From: JANNWF01 sp052390415
GTDB lineage: Bacteria > Pseudomonadota > Gammaproteobacteria > Xanthomonadales > Xanthomonadaceae
Reading direction: 5' to 3'
Length of the DNA: 27,822 bases
Assembly: GCA_052390415.1 (NCBI GenBank)
Contig: JBQTGY010000036.1
Span: 1-27,822 of the forward strand
Each line of letters starts with the position of its first letter. The stretch's first letter is position 1. Below are positions 1-8,211 of the stretch, one piece after another. The notes beneath the pieces were generated by a model. It saw nothing but the letters and a program-made list of their open reading frames with translations, did no database searches and was not told the DNA's origin. Made by a program: the position numbers and the translations under genes.

Positions 1-37
1 GTTCAAACCAAGTGCCGGTGCGTCAAGACGCACCCTA
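1..37. repeat. Truncated copy of the 65-bp palindromic element A
   Basis: Positions 17-37 are identical to the right arm of the complete elements at 3020-3084 and 25124-25188. That arm contains the hairpin GGTGCGTC-AA-GACGCACC. Positions 1-16 match the element's spacer with one change in its small central hairpin. The left arm is outside the window, so the contig appears to begin inside a dispersed repeat. Confidence 0.85.
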
Positions 38-91
38 CGTTCTCCGCCCCTCTGCGTTGAAAGCGTTTGCACTTTTTTCAGCTTGCATCGC

Positions 92-877
92 CTACGACAG
101 ATACCCACCATCCACCGCAAACGCGCCGCCAGTGATATAGCTGGCACCCGGCGACAACAAAAAACCCACCAAGGGCGCAATCTCATTCGGCTGGGCGACG
201 CGGGCCAGGGGGATCAGTCGCAACATCATGTCGAGGATTTTCGGGTTGCCGGTCAGCGCCGAGGCGAACTTGGTTTCGGTCAGGCCGGGCAGCACCGCAT
301 TCACGCGAATGTTGGCGGCGGCCAATTCCTTGGCAAAACCTTCGGTCATGTTGACAATTCCGGCCTTGGTCATCGAGTACACCAATTGGCCCGGCGCGGC
401 GCGCTGAGCATTGACCGAGGCGATATTGACAATGGCGCCACCGCCTTTGGCCTGCATGCGTTTGGCCGCTTGCACCGTGCTCCAGAAATAGCCGCGCAAA
501 TTGACCTCGACGGTCTTGTCGAAGGCGGCCAGATCCATCGCCAAGGCGGGGCCGAAGTAAGGATTGGCGGCAGCGTTGTTGACAAGCAAGTCGGGCGCGC
601 GGCCATCGCCATCCAGCGCGTCGAACAATGCCTCGATGCTGGCCGCATCTCCCACGTGCATGGCGCGGGCCTCAGCGGTCCCTCCCGCATCGCGAATCGC
701 TTGGGCGACGGCCTCGCAACTCTCGATCTTGCGGCTGCTGCACACCACGTGCGCGCCTTGCGCCGCAAGAAGTTTGGCAATCGCCTCACCAATGCCACGC
801 GAGGCACCGCTGACCAACGCGGTTTTGCCGGTGAGGTCGAGCAGGGATTGAGCAGGTTCAAGCATTGAGCGCTCCAT
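92..877 (-). CDS. SDR-family NAD(P)-dependent oxidoreductase
   Basis: Classical short-chain dehydrogenase of 261 residues, the usual length. The protein shows the nucleotide-binding glycine motif GASRGIG (24-30), NNAA (100-103), an Asn in EVNLRG (126), and the catalytic Ser154, Tyr167 and Lys171 of the YSMTK motif. It should oxidise or reduce a hydroxy/keto group using NAD(P)H in the cytoplasm. The C-terminal GGAFAVDGGYLS is typical of the FabG-like branch. The substrate cannot be read from the sequence. Met5 (position 865) is an alternative start, and 877 is kept because the divergent gene starts only at 925. The gene is divergent from a second, clearly different SDR. The downstream side ends at a palindromic repeat, with no T-rich terminator. 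Confidence 0.9.
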   Translation of the reverse strand: MERSMLEPAQSLLDLTGKTALVSGASRGIGEAIAKLLAAQGAHVVCSSRKIESCEAVAQAIRDAGGTAEARAMHVGDAASIEALFDALDGDGRAPDLLVNNAAANPYFGPALAMDLAAFDKTVEVNLRGYFWSTVQAAKRMQAKGGGAIVNIASVNAQRAAPGQLVYSMTKAGIVNMTEGFAKELAAANIRVNAVLPGLTETKFASALTGNPKILDMMLRLIPLARVAQPNEIAPLVGFLLSPGASYITGGAFAVDGGYLS

Positions 878-924
878 ACGGGCTGGTATTCTCAGGCGAG
901 ACTATCACGCAGACGGACGCGTTC
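878..924. promoter_or_regulatory. Short divergent intergenic region between two SDR genes
   Basis: These 47 bases separate the start codons of the two divergent dehydrogenases, so both promoters must lie here or reach into the genes. No convincing -35/-10 pair, Shine-Dalgarno sequence or operator palindrome is visible. The call rests on gene orientation only. Such tight divergent spacing would suit shared control. Confidence 0.3.
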
Positions 925-1728
925 ATGACCCCTCGCAGAGTGTTGATTACCGGTGCCGGCAGCGGTTTGGGACAAGCCTTGGCGATGCGCTACGCCAATG
1001 CCGGCGACCGCGTCGCCTGCGTGGACTTGAGCGTCGACCGCGCCGAAGTGACCAGCGGCAAGCTGCCTGGCAGCGGCCATCTGGCACTGGCCGCCGACGT
1101 GGGCAGTGATCAGGCGATGGAATCACTGTTTGCTGATGTGCAAGCGTTATGGGGTGGCGTCGATGTGCTGATCAACAACGCCGGCATTGCCTCCGGCGGG
1201 TCGATGGTGGAAACCACCATGGCCGAGTGGCGGCAGTTGCTGGAGATCGACTTGCTGAGTGTGGTGCGCGGCTGTCGCTTGTTTCTGCCCGGAATGGTGC
1301 GGCAAGGCAGCGGTCAGATACTCAGCACCGCCAGTTTCGCCGGCCTCGCGGGCGCACCTGGCATGATGACTTACGGCGTGGCCAAAGCCGCCGTGGTCGC
1401 GCTGTCGGAACAACTTCGCGCGGAGGTGCATGCGCAGGGCATCAAGGTTGGCGTGATCTGTCCGAGCTTTTTCCGCACCAATCTGATCGATACCGCGATT
1501 GGCAGCGAGCAGGTCAAGAAGCTGGCCCTGCGGCTGATGGATACCTCGCCCGATACCTTGGATAGCGTCGCCGACAGCGTGTTTGCGGCCGCCGCGCGCG
1601 GTGAATTCCTGATCTTGCCGACCAAGCGCGAACCGATGCGCTGGCGGCTCAAGCGCTGGTTCCCGAATTTCTATTTCAAGCAGATTCTTAAACTGGTGCC
1701 GCGTGAAACCGCGCGGGCAAACGCATGA
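925..1728 (+). CDS. SDR-family oxidoreductase, first gene of an SDR / saccharopine-dehydrogenase-like pair
   Basis: Short-chain dehydrogenase of 267 residues from the ATG at 925. An upstream in-frame start at 865 would overlap the divergent gene and adds nothing conserved, and the Rossmann strand begins right after the chosen Met (TPRRVLITGAGSGLG). Motifs are TGAGSGLG (9-16), NNAG (84-87), Ser137, Tyr150 and Lys154 of the YGVAK motif. The residue usually Asn in the fourth structural helix (INLxGV) is Asp109 here (IDLLSV), which may affect the proton relay. The C-terminus (about 235-267) is long and basic with an aromatic patch (RWRLKRWFPNFYFK), suggesting membrane or lipid association; that is inference. 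The stop codon overlaps the next start in ATGA, so the two genes are translationally coupled. Confidence 0.9.
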   Translation: MTPRRVLITGAGSGLGQALAMRYANAGDRVACVDLSVDRAEVTSGKLPGSGHLALAADVGSDQAMESLFADVQALWGGVDVLINNAGIASGGSMVETTMAEWRQLLEIDLLSVVRGCRLFLPGMVRQGSGQILSTASFAGLAGAPGMMTYGVAKAAVVALSEQLRAEVHAQGIKVGVICPSFFRTNLIDTAIGSEQVKKLALRLMDTSPDTLDSVADSVFAAAARGEFLILPTKREPMRWRLKRWFPNFYFKQILKLVPRETARANA

Positions 1729-2834
1729 GTCCCCGTCGCAAAGCGTCACCCGCAGCTATCCCCGGCAGCGAGACCAGCGGCGATGTGCGCAGGCCGTGGA
1801 TGATATACGGCGCCAACGGCTACACCGGCGCCATGGCCGCACGTGAAGCCGTTGCACGTGGTATGCAGCCGATACTTGCCGGCCGCAATGAGTTGCCAAT
1901 TGCCGCACTGGCGTCTGAACTTGGCCTGCAACATCGCATTTTCGATTTGACCGACGCCGCCGCGAGTGCCGCTGGCCTGCTCGGCATGGGAACCGTGCTG
2001 CACTGCGCCGGTCCATTTTCGGCCACCGCCAAGCCGATGCTCGAAGCCTGTCTGGCCAACCGCACGCATTACCTCGATATCACCGGCGAGATCGACGTAT
2101 TCGCGCTCGCCCATCGCCGCCATCAGCGGGCATTGGATGCGGGCATCGTGGTCTTGCCTGGCGCGGGATTCGATGTGGTGCCCACTGACTGCATGGCCGC
2201 ACAACTCAAGCGTGAGATGCCCGAGGCCACTTCGCTGGTGCTGGCCTTCGAGGCCGGCGGAGGACCCAGCCCCGGCACCGCCAAGACCTCGCTGGAAGGC
2301 CTCGGCGCAGGCGGCCGCGCGCGCATCGGCGGCGTGCTGAAGAAAGTGCCGCTGGCGTGGAAGGTGCGCTTCTTCGAGCGCGACGGCGAACAGCGAATGG
2401 CGATGACGATTCCGTGGGGCGATGTGTACACCGCCTTTGTCAGCACCGGCATCCCCAACATCGAAGTGTTCATGTGCGTGTCACCGGCCACGGTCAAGAA
2501 CCTGCGGCGGCTACGCTGGTTTTCGCCGGTGTTGGGAATCGCACCGGTGCAGGCCCTGCTCAAGCGCGGCGTGGAAAAGAAAATCCCCGGCCCCTCCGAG
2601 GCCACCCGCGCCAAAACGGGCTGCGTGGTCTGGGGCGAAGCTACCGATGCCGAAGGCCACACCCTGCGCCGGCGCATGCGCACGCCAAACGGCTACGCAC
2701 TGACGGTGACTGCCTCGCTCGGCATCGTCGAGCGTCTGCTGCGTGATCCGCCTGCGCAGGGCGGCTACTACACACCTTCGATGCTGATGGGAGCGGACTA
2801 TGTGCTCAGTTTGCCGGGTGTACGTCTCGGCTGA
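1725..2834 (+). CDS. Saccharopine dehydrogenase-like NAD(P)-binding protein (trans-acting enoyl reductase type)
   Basis: A 369-residue protein with an N-terminal Rossmann fold marked by YGANGYTG (28-35), then AGRN, HCAGPF, the YLDITGE motif and GAGFDVVPTDC. This order is typical of the saccharopine dehydrogenase NADP-binding family, which includes the trans-acting enoyl reductases of lipid and polyketide pathways. True lysine-pathway saccharopine dehydrogenase is less likely, because the C-terminal half (GGPSPGTAKTSLEG, PWGDVYTAF) fits the enoyl-reductase-like branch and no lysine genes are nearby. The first 22 residues are basic and polar and precede the fold. ATGA coupling to the SDR suggests consecutive reductions on one carbonyl or lipid substrate; that is inference. 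No terminator follows, and dispersed repeats begin about 70 bp later. Confidence 0.82.
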   Translation: MSPRRKASPAAIPGSETSGDVRRPWMIYGANGYTGAMAAREAVARGMQPILAGRNELPIAALASELGLQHRIFDLTDAAASAAGLLGMGTVLHCAGPFSATAKPMLEACLANRTHYLDITGEIDVFALAHRRHQRALDAGIVVLPGAGFDVVPTDCMAAQLKREMPEATSLVLAFEAGGGPSPGTAKTSLEGLGAGGRARIGGVLKKVPLAWKVRFFERDGEQRMAMTIPWGDVYTAFVSTGIPNIEVFMCVSPATVKNLRRLRWFSPVLGIAPVQALLKRGVEKKIPGPSEATRAKTGCVVWGEATDAEGHTLRRRMRTPNGYALTVTASLGIVERLLRDPPAQGGYYTPSMLMGADYVLSLPGVRLG

Positions 2835-2907
2835 AAAAGTTGCGTGCCGGCGCGCCGAGTTTTCCCGTCAGCGATAGCCTGTGGGAAGACCAACTTCTGG
2901 GCATAAG

Positions 2908-3009
2908 TGGGAGGTAGCGCAGCGAAGGCGTGGCTGCGAAGCGGCCCAACGGCGGAAGCCGCGATTGCATTCTGTGATGCAGAGCATCGCGGCTCCCACC
3001 GCTCCCCAC
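2908..3009. repeat. Dispersed REP-like element B, copy 1
   Basis: An imperfect inverted repeat with arms at 2951-2965 and 2986-3000 (15 bp, two mismatches), preceded by a conserved lead of about 40 bp and ending in GCTCCCCAC. A second copy in the same orientation lies at 25201-25302 and shares the lead, both arms and the GCTCCCAC-type end. It resembles GTGGGAGCGG-type REPs known from Pseudomonas and Xanthomonas relatives. It is non-coding, and read-through produces only shadow ORFs. Confidence 0.8.
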
Positions 3010-3019
3010 AAAGATGCCA

Positions 3020-3084
3020 TAGGGTGCGTCTTGACGCACCAGCACTTGGCTTGAACCGAAGCCGGTGCGTCAAGACGCACCCTA
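3020..3084. repeat. Palindromic element A, complete copy
   Basis: Two 21-bp arms (3020-3040 and 3064-3084) are exact reverse complements. Each arm is itself a hairpin (GGTGCGTC, two bases, GACGCACC). The 23-bp spacer holds a third small hairpin, GGCTT at 3048-3052 against AAGCC at 3059-3063. The element lies 10 bp from element B. An inverted copy is at 25124-25188 and a truncated one at 1-37. Confidence 0.92.
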
Positions 3085-3397
3085 CCTCGGCACTGCTTCG
3101 ACTCAACGCTACGGTCCGCGACCAACACTGAATGGATAATTCTTGCCCGCTGAAAAGACAGTTGCTCCCACACGTGACTACGCCAACTTGTGCTCATGGG
3201 TGAGCATCGAAGGCCCTCCCTGTACTCGCAGTTTGGGGGTGGCCTTCGACATGCGGCAGACATACCCTGGTTCGAGGCAGCCAAGGCCAAGACCGTCCGG
3301 GTATCGACGATCGCGCTTTTGACTGCACCAAGTCGCGAGTAGCGTTGCGCAAATGTTTTCTGTTCTGCCTTCATCCCATTCAACCAGGAGCTTCACC
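3085..3397. other. Gene-free stretch before the small membrane protein
   Basis: No supportable gene was found. A TTGACT hexamer at 3319-3324 resembles a -35 box, but no good -10 follows at the right distance. AGGAG at 3386-3390 is the ribosome binding site of the gene starting at 3398. A long minus-strand ORF over 3178-3774 is proline/serine/threonine-rich and lies antisense to the small gene, so it is taken as spurious. Confidence 0.5.
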
Positions 3398-3637
3398 ATG
3401 CGTAGCGCGTTTCTTGCGGTGGGACTGCTGCTGCTGATCGGCGGCGGCCTGCTGGTCGGCGGCGTCATCAATTTGGGCGGCAGCAATGAAGTCATAAGAC
3501 TCGGCGACACCGCCATCGACGTCAGCCGCGAAGGCATCAGGGTCAGTGATCGCGGCGAGAGCAATCGCAATCTGGGGATAGTGCTGATGGTGATTGGTGG
3601 GATTGGGGTGGTGGTCGGGGCGGTCAAGCGCAAGTAA
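3398..3637 (+). CDS. Small two-helix membrane protein of unknown function
   Basis: A 79-residue protein. The ATG at 3398 is chosen over an upstream one at 3353 because AGGAG sits 7 bp before it and the hydrophobic helix starts at once. A first transmembrane segment (about 4-24, LAVGLLLLIGGGLLVGG) is followed by a polar middle with the repeated-looking strands VIRLGDTAIDVSREGIRVSDR, then a second transmembrane segment (about 58-76) and the basic end VKRK. The layout (short helix, loop of about 30 residues, helix) recalls small DUF3185-like proteins, but the match is not firm. It stands alone between gene-free stretches, with the nearest gene about 175 bp downstream. Confidence 0.65.
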   Translation: MRSAFLAVGLLLLIGGGLLVGGVINLGGSNEVIRLGDTAIDVSREGIRVSDRGESNRNLGIVLMVIGGIGVVVGAVKRK

Positions 3638-3811
3638 GACTTGCAGCCGTCGCTGGCATCGCTCCAAGAAGGGCCAGGCAGCCTTAAGCCTGCGGCAGCA
3701 GCACGGACGCTGGCACTCGCGTGTGTGGTGTAATTGGGGAGTATGCCGCCTGCGTCGAAGTGCCGATTTGGCATGCCTGAGCGCGAGGCGACAGAGACCT
3801 TTGGGGGTCAT

Positions 3812-6800
3812 ATGGTCGCAATCAAGGGCAGCACTGTTTCGCCTCGGGCAGCGGCGACGCCGGTGGCGCGGAACTTGGGCGCTTCAGAGTTCACCTTGTG
3901 GTCGGCGGCCTGCATCCTGGCCTTGCTTTTCGGCTCTGCGGGTCAGCCCGTGGCGGCGCAGGGGCTGGAGCCGTTGACGGATGCGGTGCAGGTGGCGGCG
4001 GGTGGAGATCACACCTGCGCGCTGACCACGGGCGGCGGGGTGAAATGCTGGGGCGACAACTTGCTTGGCCAACTCGGCGATGGCAGCCGCACGACTCGCG
4101 TATCCCCGGTAGACGTGTCAGGGCTCGGTAGCGGCGTCGCTGCGATCAGCGCGGACGCTGGTCACACCTGCGCGCTGAGCACCGGCGGCGGGTTGAAATG
4201 CTGGGGCGACAACTCCTTTGGCCAACTCGGCGATGGCAGCAACACGCAGCGCCTCACCCCGGCAGACGTGGCGGGCTTGGGCAGCGGCGTCGCGGCAATC
4301 AGCGTGGGCGCCGAGCACACCTGCGCGCTTACCACCGGTGGTGGGGTGAAATGCTGGGGTGCCAATTTCGCGGGTCAACTGGGCGATGGCAGCCGCACGC
4401 GGCGCCCCACTCCGGTAGACGTGTCGGGCCTGAGCAGCGGCGTCGCCGCGATCAGCGCAGGCTTTTGGCACACCTGCGCGTTGACCACTGGCGGCGGAGT
4501 GAAATGCTGGGGCAACAACATACATGGCCAACTCGGCGATGGCAGCAGCACGGAGCGCCTCACTGCGGTAGACGTGTCGGGTCTGGGCAACGGCGTCGCC
4601 GCGATCAGCGCAGGCGCTTTGCATACGTGTGCGCTGTCCACCGGCGGTGGGGTGAAATGCTGGGGCTACAATAACGTTGGCCAACTCGGCGATGGCAGCA
4701 ACACGAATCGTCTCGCTCCGGCAGACGTGTCAGGCCTCGGCAGCGGCGTCGCCGAGATAAGCACGGGCGAAGGGCACACCTGTGCGCTGACCACAGGTGG
4801 TGGGGTGAAATGCTGGGGCGACAACCTCGATGGCCAACTCGGCGACGGCAACAGCAGCTCGCGGCGCAGCACACCGGTAGACGTTTCGGACCTGAGCAGC
4901 GGCGTCGCCGCAATCAGCGCGGGCGATAGTCACACCTGCGCGCAGACCACCAGCGGCGGGGTGAAATGCTGGGGCGGCAAATGCGATGGCCAACTCGGCG
5001 ATGGCAGCCGAACGCAGCGCCTCACCGCGGTAGCCGTGTCGGGCCTGGCCAGCGGCGTCGACGCGATCAGCGCAGGCGGTAGTCACACCTGCGCGCTGAC
5101 CACAGGCGGTGGGGTGAAATGCTGGGGCGAAAATGTCTATGGCCAACTCGGCGATGGCAGCAGCACGACTCGCGTCACCCCGGTAGACGTGGCGGGCCTG
5201 GGCAGCGACGTCGCCGCGATCAGCGCGGGCTTTAGGCACACCTGCGCTCTGACCAGGGCCGGTGGGCTGAAATGTTGGGGCGGCAACTTCAATGGCGAAC
5301 TCGGCGATGGCAGCCGCACGGATCGCCTCACCCCGGTAGACGTGGCGGGCCTGGGCAGCGGCGTCGCCGCGATCAGCACAGGCACTGCACACACCTGCGC
5401 GCTGACCACCGCCGGCGGGATGAAATGCTGGGGCGGCAATTCCAGTGGCGTACTCGGCGATGGCAGCAGCACGACTCGCGTCACCCCGGTAGACGTGGCG
5501 GGCCTGAGCAGCGGCGTCGCCGCGATCAGTGTGGGCGGCAGTCACACCTGCGCGCTGACCGCCGGCGGTGGGGTGAAATGTTGGGGCAACAATTTCTATG
5601 GCCAACTCGGCGATGGAACCACCACCACTCGCCTCACTGCGGTGGACGTGGCGGGCTTGGGCAGCGGCGTCGCCGCGATCAGCGCAGGCTCGTTTCACAC
5701 CTGCGCGCTGATCACCGGCGGTGGGGTGAAATGCTGGGGCGAAAACGCCTCTGGCCGAGTCGGCGATGGCAGCAACACGCATCGCCTCACCCCGGTAGAC
5801 GTGTCGGGTCTGGGCAGCGGCGTCGCCGCGATCCGCGCGGGTGGAGCTCACACTTGCGCGCTCACCTTGGGCGGTGGGGTGAAATGCTGGGGCGAAAATT
5901 TCAAGGGCCAACTGGGCGACGGCAGCAGGATGAATCGTCTCACCCCGGTAGACGTGTCGGGCCTAGGCAGCGGCATCGCCGCGATCAGCGTGGGTTTTGA
6001 ACACACCTGCGCGCTGACCACGGGCGATTCTGCGACGTGCTGGGGTTCGGACGAGTCCGGTCAGATTGGCGACGGCGGCCGTAACTACGGCATCTCGGCC
6101 GCGGTCCTCATCGATAAGTCGCAGTCCCAGATCGCGTCCGCCAGCACCGGCGGGAACGCCGGCAGCGGCGCGGCGGTCAGCGATGCGATGGGTCGCTTCA
6201 CGGTATTCGAGTCATCGGCGAGCAACCTCGTTCTGGGCGATGGGAACAACGCCATCGACATCTTCCGTCGCGATGCCTCAACCGGCGCAGTCCTGCGCGT
6301 GAGCGTCGCCGATGACGATTCGGAAATCAGTGGTCCTTCGATCGAGCCCTCAGTATCGGCCGAGGGTCAGTGGGTGGTGTTTGTTGCGGCGGATAGCGCG
6401 GTCGGCAAGCTCAGCGGTGAATCTGCATCGGCGCGCAAGCAACGCAGCAAGGGCGGCACCCACGGCATCTTTCTGCGCAATTTGCTGACCGGTTCAACGC
6501 GACGGGTAGGCACGGCACTGGCTGGTGGCACCGGCACGCAGCCAGTGATCGCGCCGCAAGGCGGTTCGATTGCTTTCACTGGTCTGCCGACAGTGCCCGG
6601 TCAGGGCACGCCCGGAATCAGCACCATCTTCGTTGTGCCCTTGCAGCGGATGGGTAACGAGCTGCTGCCGGGGATTCCCTTGTGCGTGTTGTGCGCGCCG
6701 CCGTCAAAAGCGCTCAGCCAGTCGCCCAGCCGCAGCCCGGTACTTTCTGCCGATGGCCGCTGGTTGGCGTTTGTGTCGGAGGCGACGAATGTGGCCGGGC

Positions 6801-8197
6801 TGGTCAAGGGTTGTCCGCAGGCGAGTTCGCAGATCGTGTTGCGCAACTTGGTCACCGGCAGCACCGTCTCCGCCAGTTCGCCCTCCAATCCCAACCAATG
6901 CAGCAGCGGCGGCGCACAGAATCCGAGCATCGACTGGGCGGGTGGCGCGGTGGTGTTTGAATCCACCCTGCCGCTGGATACGGACGACCGCAATGGCTTC
7001 TCCGACATCTACCGCTTTGATGCGACAACGGGCGAACACGAGCGCGTCAGCACCGATCCGAGCACCGGCCACGATGGGCTGGACGCGAGTTCCAAGCCGC
7101 GCATTTCCGGCGATGGCAAGGTGGTGACCTTCCAGTCGCTGGCCAAGAACATCGAGTCCAGCGAACCGGACAACAACGAGACCAATGACATCTTGGTGCG
7201 CAACGTCGAAACCGCCACGATGCGCCGGGTCAGCCGCAATCGTCGTGGTGACCAAGGCAATGATACGAGTGACGGCGCGGCCTTGAGTTGGGATGGTGCC
7301 GCGGTGGTGTTTGCTTCAAGCGCAAACAATCTGATTTTGAACCCGCTGACCGGCAGCTCCAGCGACAGCAACAACGCCAGCGACGTGTTCCAGACCGCCA
7401 ACCCGCTGGTGCCGATCAGAAAGACCGGGACGTGGTGGATTCCGGCCGAGAGTGGCTGGGGCGTGTCCACCATCGATCAGGGCAATGCACTGGGGGTGAG
7501 CTGGTTCACCTACGACAGTGACGGCGAGCCAACATGGTTCAGCGGCAGCGCGCTGCTGCAGCCGGATGGCCGCTATGTAGGCAATGTGTTCCGGCAAACC
7601 GGTGTACCGCTGGCCGACATCACCGGGCTTGCGACGGAATCCAGCACGCGCTTCGCCGATGTCACCTTGAGTTTCACCGGCAGCGGCGCGCTCACCTTCG
7701 ATTACGCCGTGATCGGCGGAGTCACCCAACGCAAGCAGATGAGTCGCTTCATTTTTGGTGGCGACGACATCGTTTGTCGGATCAGCCCATTCCCGACGCG
7801 AGCCGGCATCGGCAATCTGTCCGACGTCTGGTGGGGCGGCGCGGCCACCTCGGGTTGGGGCATCCTGCTGAGTGAAACTTCCTCGATCCTGGCGGTCACC
7901 TGGTACACCTTTGATCAAGATCGCGAAGCGATTTTCCTGATCGCAGTCACCACCCGCCAAGCCGATGGCAGCTATGCCGGCTCGATAGTCCGCCAGCGCA
8001 ACGGCACGGCCTTCAGCAACATCAACAACGCGCCGCCGTCGAGTGGCGCAGACGTGGTGGGCAGCGCGCGCCTGACCATCATCGATGGGGAAACCGCCGA
8101 CTTTGTTTACACCATCGGTTCGGTGACGCAAACCAAGCGGATCAGCCGCTTCGTGTTTGGGACTGCGCCCAACGTGTGCGCCACCGCGAGGCCTTGA
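3812..8197 (+). CDS. Giant exported multi-propeller protein: 14 RCC1-type repeats, TolB-like region, two WW/SGWG modules
   Basis: A 1461-residue protein from the ATG at 3812. Earlier in-frame starts exist at 3734 (TTG), 3743 and 3773. The start at 3812 follows a GGGGG tract by about 5 bp and gives a long signal peptide whose hydrophobic core is LWSAACILALLFG, ending near PVAAQ. Residues about 60-767 are fourteen RCC1-like repeats of about 50 residues with the pattern HTCAL-TTGGGVKCWG-GQLGDGS; thirteen carry KCWG and the last has TCWG. Each repeat has two Cys, fitting disulfides outside the cytoplasm. Residues about 783-1200 hold six or seven TolB/PD40-like strand units (for example LSADGRWLAFVS). 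Two modules starting with WWIPAESGWG (about 1206) and WWGGAATSGWG (about 1338) close the protein. No catalytic motif is seen. A role in surface binding or adhesion is inference. Confidence 0.85.
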   Translation: MVAIKGSTVSPRAAATPVARNLGASEFTLWSAACILALLFGSAGQPVAAQGLEPLTDAVQVAAGGDHTCALTTGGGVKCWGDNLLGQLGDGSRTTRVSPVDVSGLGSGVAAISADAGHTCALSTGGGLKCWGDNSFGQLGDGSNTQRLTPADVAGLGSGVAAISVGAEHTCALTTGGGVKCWGANFAGQLGDGSRTRRPTPVDVSGLSSGVAAISAGFWHTCALTTGGGVKCWGNNIHGQLGDGSSTERLTAVDVSGLGNGVAAISAGALHTCALSTGGGVKCWGYNNVGQLGDGSNTNRLAPADVSGLGSGVAEISTGEGHTCALTTGGGVKCWGDNLDGQLGDGNSSSRRSTPVDVSDLSSGVAAISAGDSHTCAQTTSGGVKCWGGKCDGQLGDGSRTQRLTAVAVSGLASGVDAISAGGSHTCALTTGGGVKCWGENVYGQLGDGSSTTRVTPVDVAGLGSDVAAISAGFRHTCALTRAGGLKCWGGNFNGELGDGSRTDRLTPVDVAGLGSGVAAISTGTAHTCALTTAGGMKCWGGNSSGVLGDGSSTTRVTPVDVAGLSSGVAAISVGGSHTCALTAGGGVKCWGNNFYGQLGDGTTTTRLTAVDVAGLGSGVAAISAGSFHTCALITGGGVKCWGENASGRVGDGSNTHRLTPVDVSGLGSGVAAIRAGGAHTCALTLGGGVKCWGENFKGQLGDGSRMNRLTPVDVSGLGSGIAAISVGFEHTCALTTGDSATCWGSDESGQIGDGGRNYGISAAVLIDKSQSQIASASTGGNAGSGAAVSDAMGRFTVFESSASNLVLGDGNNAIDIFRRDASTGAVLRVSVADDDSEISGPSIEPSVSAEGQWVVFVAADSAVGKLSGESASARKQRSKGGTHGIFLRNLLTGSTRRVGTALAGGTGTQPVIAPQGGSIAFTGLPTVPGQGTPGISTIFVVPLQRMGNELLPGIPLCVLCAPPSKALSQSPSRSPVLSADGRWLAFVSEATNVAGLVKGCPQASSQIVLRNLVTGSTVSASSPSNPNQCSSGGAQNPSIDWAGGAVVFESTLPLDTDDRNGFSDIYRFDATTGEHERVSTDPSTGHDGLDASSKPRISGDGKVVTFQSLAKNIESSEPDNNETNDILVRNVETATMRRVSRNRRGDQGNDTSDGAALSWDGAAVVFASSANNLILNPLTGSSSDSNNASDVFQTANPLVPIRKTGTWWIPAESGWGVSTIDQGNALGVSWFTYDSDGEPTWFSGSALLQPDGRYVGNVFRQTGVPLADITGLATESSTRFADVTLSFTGSGALTFDYAVIGGVTQRKQMSRFIFGGDDIVCRISPFPTRAGIGNLSDVWWGGAATSGWGILLSETSSILAVTWYTFDQDREAIFLIAVTTRQADGSYAGSIVRQRNGTAFSNINNAPPSSGADVVGSARLTIIDGETADFVYTIGSVTQTKRISRFVFGTAPNVCATARP
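3992..6110 (+). repeat. Tandem ~150-bp coding repeats (RCC1 array, 14 units)
   Basis: Fourteen head-to-tail coding units of about 150 bp, one per RCC1 blade. Long stretches are nearly identical between units, for example GGGGTGAAATGCTGGGG and CGGCGTCGCCGCGATCAGCG, including third codon positions. This indicates recent duplication or gene conversion. Blade count is therefore likely to vary between strains, and short-read assembly could miscount it. Confidence 0.9.
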
Positions 8198-8211
8198 TCC
8201 GGCAACGGCGC

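Noticed and set aside
3178..3774. 198-residue minus-strand open frame around the small membrane protein
   Set aside because: Proline/serine/threonine-rich composition without motifs. The plus-strand small protein has a good ribosome binding site and two clear membrane helices.
4730..5911. 393-residue open frame antisense to the RCC1 repeats
   Set aside because: It is the reverse reading of a highly repeated GC-rich coding region. The translation is a repeat of low-complexity His/Ala/Arg peptides with no fold, and the plus frame has clear RCC1 motifs.
3992..6110. CRISPR-like regular repeats
   Set aside because: The 150-bp period encodes RCC1 blades in one open frame. There are no short direct repeats with unique spacers and no cas genes.
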